A stretch of DNA of 64,000 nt, taken from positions 5,439,501 to 5,503,500 of the forward strand of contig CM053809.1 of NCBI GenBank assembly GCA_028671895.1, in the 5' to 3' direction. Positions 45,501-56,657 of this stretch are shown here, piece by piece (positions within the stretch are counted from its first letter, which is position 1; every line of letters begins with the position of its first letter). Origin of the DNA: Oenanthe sinensis. Taxonomy: Eukaryota; Streptophyta; Magnoliopsida; Apiales; Apiaceae. Below the pieces are notes generated by a model that saw only the letters and a program-made list of their open reading frames with translations, was not told the origin of the DNA and made no database searches. Made by a program: the position numbers and the translations under genes.

Positions 45501-45710
45501 ATAGCTATTTCCAATAATCCTGTACAACATTCAAGAACCAAGCACATAGACATAAGGTATCATTTTATCCGAGAGCATGTCATGAATGGAACTGTGGTGT
45601 TACATTTTGTACCCACAGAAGATCAAATTGCCGACATCTTCACGAAACCACTTGATGAATCCACTTTCTCTAAGTTGGTTAGTGAGTTAGGGATGTTAAA
45701 CATGAACTAA
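42504..45710 (+). CDS. pol: RE8 pol, open frame but altered in integrase and RT
   Basis: 1068 residues. Protease DSGSS at residues 15-19. Integrase zinc site reads WIKKLSH: the first His (residue 145) is Ile; the second His and CEAC remain. Catalytic D, D, E are in LHMDLFGP, RSDNGTEF and NGVVERKNR. A Gly/Asp/Asn-rich linker follows, holding the AGGGGGAG tract. RT: FLFK is followed directly by APRTWY at residue 713/714, lacking the seven residues (ALYGLKQ in relatives) of a strongly conserved RT motif; YVDD is present (residue 755). RNase H motifs are intact (YTDSDYAGC, AEAEYIATGS, HIDIRYHFIREHV). The ATG is in TATATGCAGGG, the motif shared at the pol start of RE1 and RE7. Confidence 0.95.
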   Translation: MQGVKQENRVVWILDSGSSMHMTGDRALLSDVVERAGPIVTFGDNNKGMTTGYGKLNTGNVIIENVSLVEGLKHNLLSVSQFCDRGYKVNFIKEKCLIAHSKEDRLALRGVRKGNLYVADFNSGPEAEANCFYSKASTEESWLWIKKLSHLNFKTMNSLVKRDLVRGLPPMEFTQEGLCEACQKGKSKRATHKGTDTTNITEPLQLLHMDLFGPVNIMSMSRKKFALVIVDEFTKYTWVLFLNSKDETPQLVIDHVKLIELDSKLPVRAIRSDNGTEFKNEILNSFCSDKGITRQFSAPRTPQQNGVVERKNRNLIEAARTMLSESRLLIYFWAEAVNTACYTQNRTLINKDHMKTPYELMAGKKPTLKYFHIFGAKCFVLKDGDEYRGKFEAKAHEAIFIGYSKRAYRVYIIDQHQVKESVNVSFDDTKLPSIQNEDPSESLKFDNHPDSDSDNEEKSEVAAGNDDDNNDGNDPGNSGGNTRDTTNTSGGSTSHPGSNSGGDEGSTGTTQHHNEYRGESSRSHLPRERIWSKDHPFELIIGDPDVGVRTRSATSNEYLFSVLLSQEAPKKIEDALTDPDWVLAMQEELNQFERQEVWTLVPRPKDRSVIGTKWVYRNKLDGDGIVTRNKARLVAKGYSQEEGIDYDETYAPVARLEAIRIFMAFAAHSNFKVYQMDVKSAFLNGKLEEEVYVEQPPGFENPEFADFVYFLFKAPRTWYDTLSQFLLENGFTRGVIDKTLFYKLHDKHMIFVQVYVDDIIFGSTNENLCKRFAKLMQSRYEMSMMGELSFFLGLQVKQKEDGIFICQSKYVRDLLRKYNLEDSTPAKTPMPIDTKLDKDETGKKVDITSYRGMIGSLLYLTASRPDIMFATCLCARFQTDPRESHLIAVKRIFRYLKGTPNLGIWYPKGTGFELIGYTDSDYAGCRMDRKSTSGSCQFLGQRLISWYSKKQHSVSTSTAEAEYIATGSCCAQILWIRNQLNDYGLALSKIPILCDNTSAIAISNNPVQHSRTKHIDIRYHFIREHVMNGTVVLHFVPTEDQIADIFTKPLDESTFSKLVSELGMLNMN
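44003..44010 (+). promoter_or_regulatory. Candidate central polypurine tract (RE8)
   Basis: AGGGGGAG in context CTCAGGGGGAGATGA. It is close to the terminal tract AATAGGGGGAGATTGA. Confidence 0.45.
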
Positions 45711-47882
45711 TTATTGCATGTTGTTTTAAATTGCATATTTATTTTTAAGCACTGTAAATACACTGTATATATTCCTTAAAATATTTCAAAAACAAACAAA
45801 TAAATTGAAAAAGAAAACTCAAAAAGATTTTCCTTATTTTTGTACAGTTTTTTTTCATTGGCATCTCTACTGTAAATATATTTTATATTATGTTTGTTTT
45901 CCAACAATTAGTATATATTGTTTATTATTTCCAACAATTGGTATATATATAAGTATGTATAGTTTTATTTATTTTATAACTTGGCATTTTTATTTTTATT
46001 GTTATTTATTTTAAATTTTATTTTTATATATATATAAATATAAGCTGATTATTTCAAGTCTCTTTTGAGAAGTAGGAAAGATCTATGAGCTTGATAATCC
46101 AATAGTTTCTAAAAGTGAGATCATAATCATTGGCATCAATCTCTATCCAAGATCTTAGAACCAAACACACAAACACTATCACTTCCGTCTCTCTAACCAT
46201 TAAACAGAATACCTATTTGTTCATTATGAGGGAGTCAATGCCTTGATTGCATTTGATAAGGTTGGTGATGTGAGTGATCCAACAGCTCTGTCTCCAGAAA
46301 GGTGATTCATATATAAACTGAGACAACTGTTAGCTCATCTGTGTTCTCTCAAAAGGATACAGACTTGGAAAAGGCAAAACTATTACTAGGTTCATTCTCT
46401 CAACAGAGTGAGTCTATTGAATTCGGCCTGTCAGCCAAGGCCACTTGCAAAGAGTTAATTTCATCTGACATTTTTCAAGAAACCACAAAATTTGTCTTAT
46501 ATTTTAGGGACCAACACCAAGGGACCAACAATGTAAGGACTTACTTGGGACCAAAAAGGGACCAAGAAGGAGCAGTTGAAATGTCACAGGAAGGATGAAT
46601 TGACGGTAACAATTATTCTAAACTTCCATATCAAGGAAGGAAGAATGATTGATGATTCTGACTGAATCAACATGCCTTCACAGGCGTCAGGAGGAAACTT
46701 GGATCATTTGCTACATTATAGATCCTTTTCTCACTCCCCAGATGGAACATATCTGGATTCCTAACGGAATAGATCATCTTAGATGATCAGCAACTCACTG
46801 AATCTATTCCTGAAGCAATTCAGTTTATAAAAATCAAATATTTTAATAGATTCAATTGAGGACGGGGATTTACGAAACCCCATTGCACCACCATGACCTC
46901 CCTTGAAGGGGCTATGGTGATCTTTCTTGCAGGTACAAAAGACTGAGTCATCCGTACTGAGAGAGATATAGTGATGTGAGAAAAGAGTGAAACACAAGTA
47001 AGGAAGAGTGAAAATATATATTCTATGAGTGAAACACTTAGAGAGTAAATGAGTGAAACACTTGTGAGGAACACAAAGTAAAATCACACACTAGCACACT
47101 TACCGAATCCCTTTCCCCATTCCCTGTTACAGATTTCAAATGTTACTTAACCAAGGTGGAAATTTCTTCAGAAAAGGACCAACAATTGTTACTTATCTAC
47201 AATTGGGGGAGAATTATTAAGAGGATTACTCAACTAAGGGGGAGAATTATTAAGAGGATTACTCCAAAATGTTAAAGTGTTCAACTAAGGGGGAGTAGAT
47301 AAAAAGGGGAGAAGTAAACAAAGGCTTTTTCCAGAAGAGGATTACTCAATTGTTGAACAAGAAAAAGGGGTATATAACAACATGCTTGGATTCTATTCCA
47401 TTTGATTTTAGAAGATTCTTGTAAATATGATTAACCGGATTTTCTAAAATGCATAACATGTCATAGTTTGCATTTTTTTATATCTGCGATGGTTTAATGC
47501 TGTATGTATGCCATGTTTGTTACCTCTATTAAAATGGTTGGATAATTCAAGTAAGGGGAAATTGAATTCACCTTGGAAGAGAAGGGATAATTCAAGTTGG
47601 AGAAATAGAGGAAAAGTGGTAAGAAGAGAACAGACATCATCTCTGTCATCCTAAGGGGGAGTAGTGATGAGTCTGAGAAATGAAGATAATACTACTTGTA
47701 TATTATGTTCAGTGCTAGAGGAACAAACATCTTTCATTTCAGTTACTCAAGAAATCTGGAAATGTATTATATGATCCAGAGAACAATTTATTTACTTACA
47801 GTTCTTAAATGTCATATTAGTTTCTTAGTTGTTAGTTGAGTTATCCTCTAGGAATTTGTGTGTTAAATGTTTAACAACAAAT
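45711..47882 (+). pseudogene. RE8 ORF3 remnants and 3' internal region
   Basis: No long frame. Islands are related to RE6 ORF3: an SQKDTDLEKAKLLLGS-like piece at about 46350 (RE6 has SQKDIELKKANTQSLG) and a stretch near 46930-47070 with repeated GAGTGAAACAC (compare RE6 near 34740). Two 33-36-bp direct repeats with GGGGGAGAATTATTAAG are at 47200-47265, and further AAGGGGGAG tracts at about 47287 and 47653. The last 250 bases match the RE6 3' untranslated region (TCTGGAAATGTATTATATGATCC-like). ORF3 has been lost by deletion and decay, and the spacer lacks the LTR words. Confidence 0.75.
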
Positions 47883-47892
47883 AGGGGGAGAT
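47883..47892 (+). promoter_or_regulatory. Polypurine tract (RE8)
   Basis: AGGGGGAGAT abutting the 3' LTR. Confidence 0.93.
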
Positions 47893-49335
47893 TGAAAGAC
47901 ATATGTCAAGGCCTATTTGTAATTAGTAGATGACAACTCAACTCATGTAAGAAATTAAAGTAAGTAATAAATATTGAGGATGGAATCAAATCAAAGAATG
48001 TCAACTAGACACAAAGAATCAACTTGTCAGAAGAATTATAATGAAGTTGCTACTTTACACCGGAAGAAGTTCATTTATATGTTCAAGCATCGGAGAAAAA
48101 TAGAGAAGCAGTTGTTCAGAAGATTCAGAAGATTCTAAGTGGCTACTACAGAAGATTCCAGAAGAAGAATGAAGACAGTGAAGCAGAAGAAGAACAGAAG
48201 ACTACAGCTTAATGTTAAAGATGAAGAATATTTATTATAGTATGACATAAATGAACCAGACAGTACATTTGTGTGTCAACTAAAATAATAAATATTCATC
48301 ATCTAGCTCAAGTGGTTTTATGACAAAAGACAAAACGAAGACTGAAAGACTTCAAGACTGATAGCACGGTAATACAAGACGAAATAGTATTTTAATTCTA
48401 CTATCAAATGTTAATTGATTATTTAATTTATCTAATTAAATTAATTCAAGTTGAATTTAATTTAATTTGTAAATTAACTAATTAATTTAAGTAGAATTAA
48501 TTTATTATAAAAGATATGACTTAATATGACTTTTAATATAATTCAAATGACTAATAAATAAGTCATACCGACTGTTTATTAATAAGTCATACCGAATTAT
48601 ATTAATAAAAGTCATACCGACTGAATAAAGAGAAAGTCATACCGAAGCTGTTAAAGAAAAGTCATACCGGAGCAGCCGACTGATAAGTCATACCGAGCTT
48701 TAAAAAGAAAAGTCATACCGAGCTTCAGGCAGAAAGTTCATACAGGAGATAAGTCATACCGAATTTCTGTTGATCAAAAGGTCATACCGAGTGATTTTTT
48801 ATTATATTAAAAAGTCATACCGACTTTTTAATTAATAAAATAAGTCATACCGACCATTCAAAAGTCATACCCAGTGTTTTTATAGTCATACAAGTGTTAA
48901 ATAAGTCATATATGACTTATTTTCAGCAAATTAAGTCATGCTGATAAAGGTCATACAAGCCTTTTTCTTCCTCTATAAATATGAGGAGATCACCTTCATT
49001 TTTCAGTACTTCTAAGAGAAGAAAATCAGATCAAATTCAGTAATTTATCTGCATTGTAATATTCACAGATTTCTGTGCTGAGTTTGGATATAATTGTTAA
49101 ATACGAACAATTCATGTCAAATTTGTTCTAGAACTTTTAATCAATTATATAACTGTTTTCTTAATATTAATTTTGTAATACTAATCAAGTTAAAATAATA
49201 TCTTTCACTTGAACAGTATTTCATTCCAATTAATATTTCGCGAGTAATTAAAATAATATTTTTAATCCAAATTATTCCGCGATTAATTTTCAGATATTGT
49301 ATTCAACCCCCCTTCTACAATATCAGGGACCAACA
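47893..49335 (+). repeat. RE8 3' LTR, 1443 bp
   Basis: Same length and ends as the 5' copy. Contains the AAGTCATACCGA field (48563-48959), the TATAAATA box (about 48974) and the U5 hairpin (49293-49324), followed by TSD TTAGC and then RE7 ORF3. Confidence 0.97.
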
Positions 49336-49340
49336 TTAGC

Positions 49341-52300
49341 TTTAACAGCTCCATCTAAGACTTGATCTTCTTCACCAGGATAGTAACCATGTTCCTGTTG
49401 AAAAGATTTTTTCTGAAAAGCCTTAAGTCTCTCAGAAAGATGAATATCCAAAATACACTCAAAAGAATCTTTATCATTGATGCCTCTTTGCTGTGCAGAC
49501 TCCCAAGACTGAGGAAACACCTGATCAAAATGGATAAAAGAAGGAGTAACATGATCATCATCTGCAGAAGTGCATTCCTCATCAACAGGCTCTAGCTTTG
49601 TGAATGGAGGGGTAGACTCTGGTGGTGGTGTAGACTCCGAAACTGCAAACGGGACTATAGACCCTGACTCCTCCTGAGAGTGATCAGAGACTGTAGACTC
49701 TGGAAGTCTAGCCCTTATAGGCATTATAAAAAGAGGTTCTTCTGACTTCAATGTTGCAGCCTCAGTGAAAATGACAGGGTTATCCACCAAAGCCTCCATG
49801 ACTCTATCTGCTCTCCTTGCTAGAGAATCCACCAGGTGAAGTTGGGGTCTCTGTGTAAATGATTTCTGAGCAGCAAGAGCCTCTTCCTGTTTGCCAATCT
49901 GCACAATTAGACATAGTGAATTGTCATCCATCCCCTGCTCCAACTCATTGGACCAACTCTTTGGAAAATCTTGATCCCAATAAGTAAAGCTAGGTTCAGG
50001 ATACCCTAATCTCTCATGCTCACAGGGGTTAGTCACCCACTTTCTCAATCTCACTCAGGCTCTCTACAGCCTTATCTACCTCTCCTTTTGCCTAGTCCAG
50101 TGCCAGCCTCTCATATATTTTGTCACTCAATTTGGAGGGTGCACTCAATAAACCTACAGAAGAGGGGTTGAGAGATAAAAATGGTGCTTCAATACCTGAA
50201 CCACCTTGATGGAGGGGAACCCCTTCAAATGTCTGAAGGCTAGGGGTTTCCACCAAGGGGTGAGCATCAACAGATTCTGAACCCTTACTAGCATCTTCTC
50301 TCTTTTCAGAGTCTGTTGGCTCCAGTATTCCAGTCTCAGGGTCTACTCTAGACTCTGACTACTTCAGCATGACTTCATTAGAAGCCAGAGTCTGAGTGTT
50401 ACCATCTTTGACTGTTGGTGCATGAGACTCCCCCTCAAGGTGGATAGACTCTGATAAAATAGATTGGGAAATCACTTCATGAGCATCCATCAGAGTCTGT
50501 CCTCCCATATCACTGGGGTTCTCATCAGCTCTTTGATGAGTTGTCAAGGAGGGCCCAACAGCATACTCCCCTGCCCCACTATCACCCAACCTCTGACTAG
50601 GTGGTTCTTGTGTGGGTGAGGCAGACTGAGCATCTTTATCACTAGTCACCACTGGTGCACTAGTCCCATCCTCCAACTGCCTTGCACCACCTGCTACCTC
50701 TTGTTGTTCTTCAAGAATAAATGCATCCAACTTGTGATGAAAGGCCCTGAGATGGATTGCATTGATTGCCTGGGCATCTGTGAGATTGAAGAGGTCCTGC
50801 AGTTCCCTTCTTACTCTTTGAAAATAAGTGCCCTTGAATTGATCCAGTCTACTTTGGTAGGTTGGATAGATGTATTTGTTGGCAATTGTACCAATATTAT
50901 AGACAAGATAGTCAGCCACCTGTCTTGACAGAGGTTGAATTTGAGAGATCCATTGAATGGTTGTCCTGTAGGTAACTCCATTATCCCAAATTGCTTCATA
51001 GTTAAAAACTGGTTGCTCAATCTCAGTTTCCAACTCAGCAACAAACTCTGATGCTCTCCTTTTGTGGACCTTAAGCTTTTTAGGCTTCTTTGTAATTTTC
51101 TTTTCAGAGTCTAGCACACCTAGTACTTTGAGAACTTCATTAGTTCTGTCTTCTATGAGCCCAGCTGCTTGCACTTGGAATGAAGAGTTGAATAGGTAGC
51201 TGTAGAGATTTTTGACCACATCCTGTGCAGACATTTGTAGCTCCTGTTCCATTCTCTTCCTTAGGGCTTCATAGGTTGAAAGAAAATCCAAGACTTGAGA
51301 TTTAGTCTGATATTGCTCTGGAGCTTCAACTGATTCCACCAAAGGATATAAGGATAGCAGTGCCTCATCACTTGGAGTAATGATCTCATCAATTAGGCAT
51401 AAGGCTGCATCCAATGGCATTCCTTCCCAAAATGTGTCATGATCAGAGTCAAAAGGCAGTCTAGACTCTGACTCAACATTAGACTCTGGTTCAGGTGTTT
51501 TCTTGATTTCAGAGTCTGGCTCTGCAGGAGCCTTGGGAGCATCTGTTTCCTGCAAAACAGGGTTAGTAATAGTAACAGGCTTGTGTGTGTGTGCAGAATA
51601 AGCCTTCCTTAACCTTCTGTACTTCTTAGCAAAAGATTTCTCAGGAGACTCAATGTGAGAATCCTGAGGTGCTTCCCTAGGTTTTTCAGAGTCTGTAGCC
51701 TTTTGAGAGTCTACAGACTTGGCTTGAAGGTTAGAATCAAGTGTATCATGACCTTCCTTTAGCAAAGAAAGTCCTTCAACAACTTGCTTCTCTAGTGGAT
51801 TGAGCTCCTCATCACTGTGCTCATCTATAAGCCTAGATTGAATCAATTTTCTCCTCTTTACAACTGGTGCCTGTTGAGAGACACCAGAGGTTGGTTTCTT
51901 TTTGGATTTTGGTTTGGAAGATTGTATAATTGAAGGGGATTGGGTGACTTGGGTAGGTGCAGGGGGACTCTCCGTTACTTGTTCCTGCACCATTTCACCA
52001 CCAAAAAATGAAGCATTGTAGATAGAAGGTTTGTAGGATGAGAGTTTTACCTGCATTATCTGTGGATATGTCATTGCAGGTAGACTCTTCTTTTTGTCAT
52101 CAATTCTCTTAATGTCAGAGAATATCCTCCTTTGCTGTTTGTATGCCTGCACACAGCAATCATCTGCCAACTTGGTTGACATGTCAGGAATGAAGTGATT
52201 GAGGAGAATCATAAGAAATCTATGATAGTAGACTTTCTTTCTCCCCTCATGCACATTATTTAATTTTGCTCCAATTTGAGTGAGCAACATATCACCAATG

Positions 52301-52878
52301 TTGATTATTCTATCAAATAGGAGACTATGATCAATTTGATAAGTAATAGCAGTAATAGCATCAAATCCACTACACTTACCAGTAAAACACTTAGCAATTT
52401 GATCGAAGAAAAATGACCATTCTTTCCTTAAGTAAGGCCTAGTTATCTTGCTCATGTTATCTAAGCTAGCAGAATAACCTATTGCCTTAAACATGCTTTT
52501 AATGTCACCATCAGATACAATTTCATCAAAAGTAGACTTAACAGGTAGTTTAAACACAGAATTAAGCACATCTGCAGTGACATCAAATGTAGTCGAACCA
52601 AAGGTAAACATTATTTTACCTGGTTGATCCTGAGAAGGATCAACTACCTTTGCAGTGCTCCATGCTTATGATACAGCATCCATGTGAATGACTGGTGATG
52701 TCTTGAGAATGTAGTGTAGCTCGGATTGTTCCAAGAAATCCATCACAGGGTAGTAGTCAGCGTCTACCCCTTTCTTATCTCCAAGAGCAGCAACATGATT
52801 TGTGGTCATGAACTCGAAATCCCCAAATGTGAACGCAATCGCCTTGGGTCCTCTCATGACAGTAGAAACGGCAGCCAT
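49341..52878 (-). pseudogene. RE7 ORF3, N-terminal and middle part, before the RE8 insertion
   Basis: The ATG at 52878 begins MAAVSTVMRGPKAIAFTF. A TAA at 52666-52668 interrupts it; the frame resumes with MFTFGSTTFDVTADVLNSVFKLP, the N-terminal domain also seen in RE1 and RE6 (LRKEWSFFFDQIAKCF, YHRFLMILLNHFIPD). A Ser/Pro/Glu-rich middle follows with basic clusters VVKRRKLIQSR (about 51850) and KKPKKLKVHKRR (about 51070), and a TAG at 50359-50361. After a frame change near 50060, KSFTQRPQLHLVDSLARRA and SFIHFDQVFPQSW continue to the RE8 insertion. No signal peptide or membrane helix. Many Glu-Ser/Asp-Ser codons coincide with the AGACTCTG word. Confidence 0.88.
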
Positions 52879-53342
52879 TAAAGTTGTTGAGTTGAAAGTG
52901 ATGGAGAAGCTTGAAGAATTTAGTAGGGTTCGTAAAAAGCTCTGTGAATATTTTTGCCTTAGAAATCAATTGCAATAAACAAGTGAGTAAATTGTATGAA
53001 AAATTCTATTTTGTTCAAGTTGCATACAATACACACGAGTCTACAGCCTGTCTCCGGTCAAAAAATAACTGTTACCGCCTATTTCAAGTCATTTGAACAT
53101 TTTAAATGCAATCAGAGTCTGCAGGCGCGAATTTTAACCGTTTCAGAGTCTAGGCGATAATTTTCTCAGAGTCTACTGACTTTCAGAGTCTACAGACTCG
53201 TCAGAGTCTACAGACTCGTCAGAGTCTAGACTCTGTCAAGGTAAAATACCAAACAAAATGTTGCACTAACAATTAATCACAGTGTGTTAAGACAGGGACT
53301 ATAATTAAAGTACATACCTTGCTTCTTGTAATTTTTGATCAC
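52879..53342 (-). other. RE7 pol-ORF3 spacer with clustered CAGAGTC words
   Basis: Non-coding. Between about 53110 and 53240 there are seven GACTCTG/CAGAGTC words, several in the form TCAGAGTCTACAGACTCG repeated in tandem. The rest shows nothing. Confidence 0.8.
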
Positions 53343-56300
53343 TTATATATTTAACATACCTAATTCACCTACCAGTCTGAGAAAGGTAGACTCATCTAGT
53401 GGTTTTGTTAAAATGTCTGCAATCTGTCTGTCAGTTGGAACATAGTGAAGTGTCACAGTACCATTTTCAACATGTTCTCTAATAAAGTGATACCTGACAT
53501 CAATGTGCTTTGTTCTGGAGTGTTGGACTGGATTCTCTACAATTTTAATAGCACTAGTATTATCACAATACATAGGAATATTTGAGAATGTTAGTCCATA
53601 ATGAAGTAATTGATTTCTCATCCACAGGATTTGAGCACAGCAACTTCCAGCTGCAATGTATTCAGCCTCAGCTGTTGAGGTTGATACAGTCTGTTGTTTC
53701 TTGCTAAACCAAGAAATTAATCTGTTGCCAAGAAACTGGCATTGTCCTGTTGTGCTTTTCCTATCTACTTTACATCCTGCATAGTCAGAATCTGAATAGC
53801 CAATTAGTAAAAAATCTGACTCTCTAGGATACCAAAGTCCAAGAGTTTGTGCCCCCTTGAGATATCTAAAAATTCTTTTCACAGCTATTAAGTGTGATTC
53901 TCTAGGGTCAGCTTGAAATCTGGTACACAGACAAGTTGCAAACATTATATCTGGTCTACTAGCAGTTTAATATAACAATGAGCCAATCATACCTCTGTAA
54001 CTAGTGTTGTCAACTTTCTTACCCTTTGGGTCAGAGTCTAGCTTAGTAGCTGTTGACATGGGAGTTTTAGCAGATGCAGAATCTTGCATATCAAACTTCT
54101 TCAACAGTTCTTTTACATACTTTGTTTGATTGATGAAAATTCCATCATCATTCTGTTTGACTTGATGCCCCAAAAAGAAGTTTAATTCTCCCATCATGCT
54201 CATTTCATAATTTGACTGCATTAGTTGACTAAACTTTTCACAGAGATTATCATTAGTAGATCCAAATATAATATCATCAACATAAATTTGGACAAGCAAA
54301 ATATCACCTTTATATTTTCTAATAAAGAGAGTTTTGTCAATGGTACCTCTTGTGAATCCATTTTCAAGAAGGAATTTTGAAAGAGTTTCATACCATGCTC
54401 TAGGTGCTTGCTTCAATCCATATAGTGCCTTGTCTAACCTGTAAACATGATCAGGAAACTTTGGATCAACAAATCCTGGTGGTTGCTCCACATAGACTTC
54501 TTCTTCCAATTCTCCATTTAAGAAAGCACTTTTCACATCCATCTGATACACCTTGAATTTTGAATGAGCTGCAAAGGCTAGAAACATTCTAATAGCTTCC
54601 AATCTTGCTACTGGTGCAAAAGTTTCATCATAGTCAATTCCTTCCTCCTGTGAGTATCCTTTTGCAACTAGCCTTGCTTTATTTCTTACTACAGTTCCAT
54701 TCTCATCAAGTTTATTTCTATACACCCATTTTGCACCAACCACTGATCTATCTCTAGGTCTTGGTACAAGTTTCCACACTTTATTTCTCTCAAATTCATT
54801 CAATTCTTCTTGAATTGCAATAATCCAATCAGGGTCTTGCAAGGCTTCCTCAATTTTCTTGGATTCATTCTTTGAGAGAAAACAGCTATAAAGACATTCA
54901 TTTTGAGTGGTTGTTCTAGTTTGTACACCACTCTCAGGATCACCAATTATCAAGTCAGGAGTGTGATTCCTTGTCCATTTTCTAGCAGGTGGAAGATTGG
55001 TTCTTGAACTTGAAACTCTCCCTAAGTCATTTGCATCTTCTGTATTTGAGTGAAATTCAAATGAAGAGGCTCCCCCTCAATTGCTTGACTCTGACAAGAG
55101 TTTAGAGTTGCTTGATCCAGACCCTGATGAGTTAGACTCTGTCTGTCTAGACTCTGTCTGGGTAGACCCTGACCTGTTAGACTCTGAATTATTTGGAGTT
55201 GAATTTTCTTGCTCCCCCTCAGAATTTGCAGGTTCCTGTGTTAATTCAGGATTTATTCTAGGGTCTTCATCCTCTTCTTCTTCATTTATCTCAGAACTTT
55301 TTAGATTTTCAAATTCCAGTGTTGTAGACTCTGACTCATCCTGCAATTCTGTAAACTTTTTTATCATCAAATGCAACATGAATAGATTCCATAACAATTT
55401 TGGTTATGAGATTAAACACTCTGAATGCTTTTGTGTTCGATGCATATCCAAGAAAGATTGATTCATCTGCCTTGGCTTCGAATTTGCTTAGATTTTCAGG
55501 ATGTACTTTCAGTATATAACACTTGCATCCAAATATGTGAAAGTGTTTCACACTTGGCTTCTTGTCCTTTATCATTTCATAGGGAGTCTTTCCATGCATG
55601 TTTATTAGAGTGTAGTTTTGAGTGAAACATGTTGTATTGACTGCCTCAGCCCAAAAATATACTGGCAGCTTAGACTCTGCCAACATTGTTCTGGCAGCTT
55701 CTATGAGTGTCCTATTCTTTCTTTCCACAACTCCATTTTGTTGAGGAGTTCCTGGCGCAAAAAATTGTTGAGTAATTCCCTTTGATGCACAGTGGTTCTC
55801 CGTGATTGAATTCTTGAATTCAGTACCATTGTCACTCCTCAGAATTCTTACTATTTTCTTTGATTTTCTTTCCAGAAAAGTGATATGATCTATTATGTGT
55901 TGTGAAGCTTCATCCTTTGAATGTAGAAAGAAAACACATGTGAATCTTGTAAAATCATCTACAATAACAAGAGTATATTTATTTTTGTTAATTGACATAA
56001 CATTTACTGGACCAAATAAATCAAGATGCAGTAAATAAAAGGGTTCAGAAATGGTATTTATTGTCTTGCTCTTGAAGGATGATTTCCTTTGTTTTCCAAG
56101 TTGACATGCTTCACAAAGTCCATCTTGTACAAAATCAACCTGTGGTAATCCTCTTACAAGATTCTGTTTAACCAACTTGTTGAGTGTTTTGAAGTTGATG
56201 TGTGACAGTTTCTTGTGCCATTTCCAGCTTTCTTCAGTTGAGGCCTTGCTGTATAGACATGTGACTTCACTGTTTATGCAATCCTCCAAGCTGGCTTCAT

Positions 56301-56646
56301 AAATGTTACCATGTCTGTGTCCTTTGAAAACCACAATGCCTGTTTCTTTGTGAGTCACAAGACACTCTTTGTTGTCAAAGCCAATATGGTAACCTTTGTC
56401 TCCAAGTTGACTTATGCTTATTAAATTGTGCCTTAAGCCATCAACTAGAGCTACTTGTTCAATGATGACATTCCCAAGTACAATCTTGCCATATCCCAGT
56501 GTTTGTCCTTTGTTTCCATCTCCAAAGGATACTTCTGGGCCAGCCATTTCCTCAAAGTCTGTAAGCAGGGATTTCTTTCCAGTCATATGTCCTGAGCATC
56601 CACTATCCAGGATTAGGGTTACTTTCTTTACCCTAGTTCCCTGCAT
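53343..56646 (-). pseudogene. pol: RE7 pol with one frameshift and two stops
   Basis: Starts MQGTRVKK. Protease DSGCS; integrase WHKKLSH and CEAC, catalytic D, D, E in LHLDLFGP, RSDNGTEF, NGVVERKNR. A frameshift lies near 55380-55395 in an A-run. The acidic Ser/Glu linker (about 55080-55390) carries five AGACTCTG words and two CTCCCCCT (AGGGGGAG) tracts. A stop lies at about 55077. RT has KWVYRNKLDENG, ALYGLKQAPRAWY and YVDD (IYVDDIIFGS); a TAA replaces a Leu codon at 53967-53969. RNase H is complete (YSDSDYAGC, AEAEYIAAGS, HIDVRYHFIREHV). Few lesions and close LTRs mark it as a rather recent insertion. Confidence 0.94.
55071..55219 (-). promoter_or_regulatory. Two candidate central polypurine tracts (RE7)
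   Basis: The minus strand reads TGAGGGGGAG at 55080-55071 and AGGGGGAG at 55219-55212, both in the integrase-RT linker, unlike this element's own terminal tract AGGAGGAGATT. Confidence 0.4.
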
Positions 56647-56657
56647 ACATAAAGCAA

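Larger units (their letters stand above)
38406..49335 (+). mobile_element. RE8: structurally complete SIRE-type element, 10,930 bp
   Basis: LTRs of 1443 bp each, TSD TTAGC on both sides, PBS, gag, pol and PPT all in place. About 17 substitutions separate the LTRs by hand count (about 98.8 percent identity), with no length change. ORF3 is reduced to remnants. Gag has a nonsense codon, integrase lacks one zinc ligand and RT has a 7-residue gap, so it is probably not autonomous now. Inserted antisense in ORF3 of RE7. Confidence 0.97.

Noticed and set aside
45805..46014. 69-residue Tyr/Phe-rich ORF after RE8 pol
   Set aside because: Low-complexity AT-rich spacer; no relative in RE6 or RE1.
46779..47087. 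Minus-strand ORFs of 84-102 residues
   Set aside because: Antisense to the decayed ORF3 islands and GTGAAACAC repeats of RE8; no coding signs.
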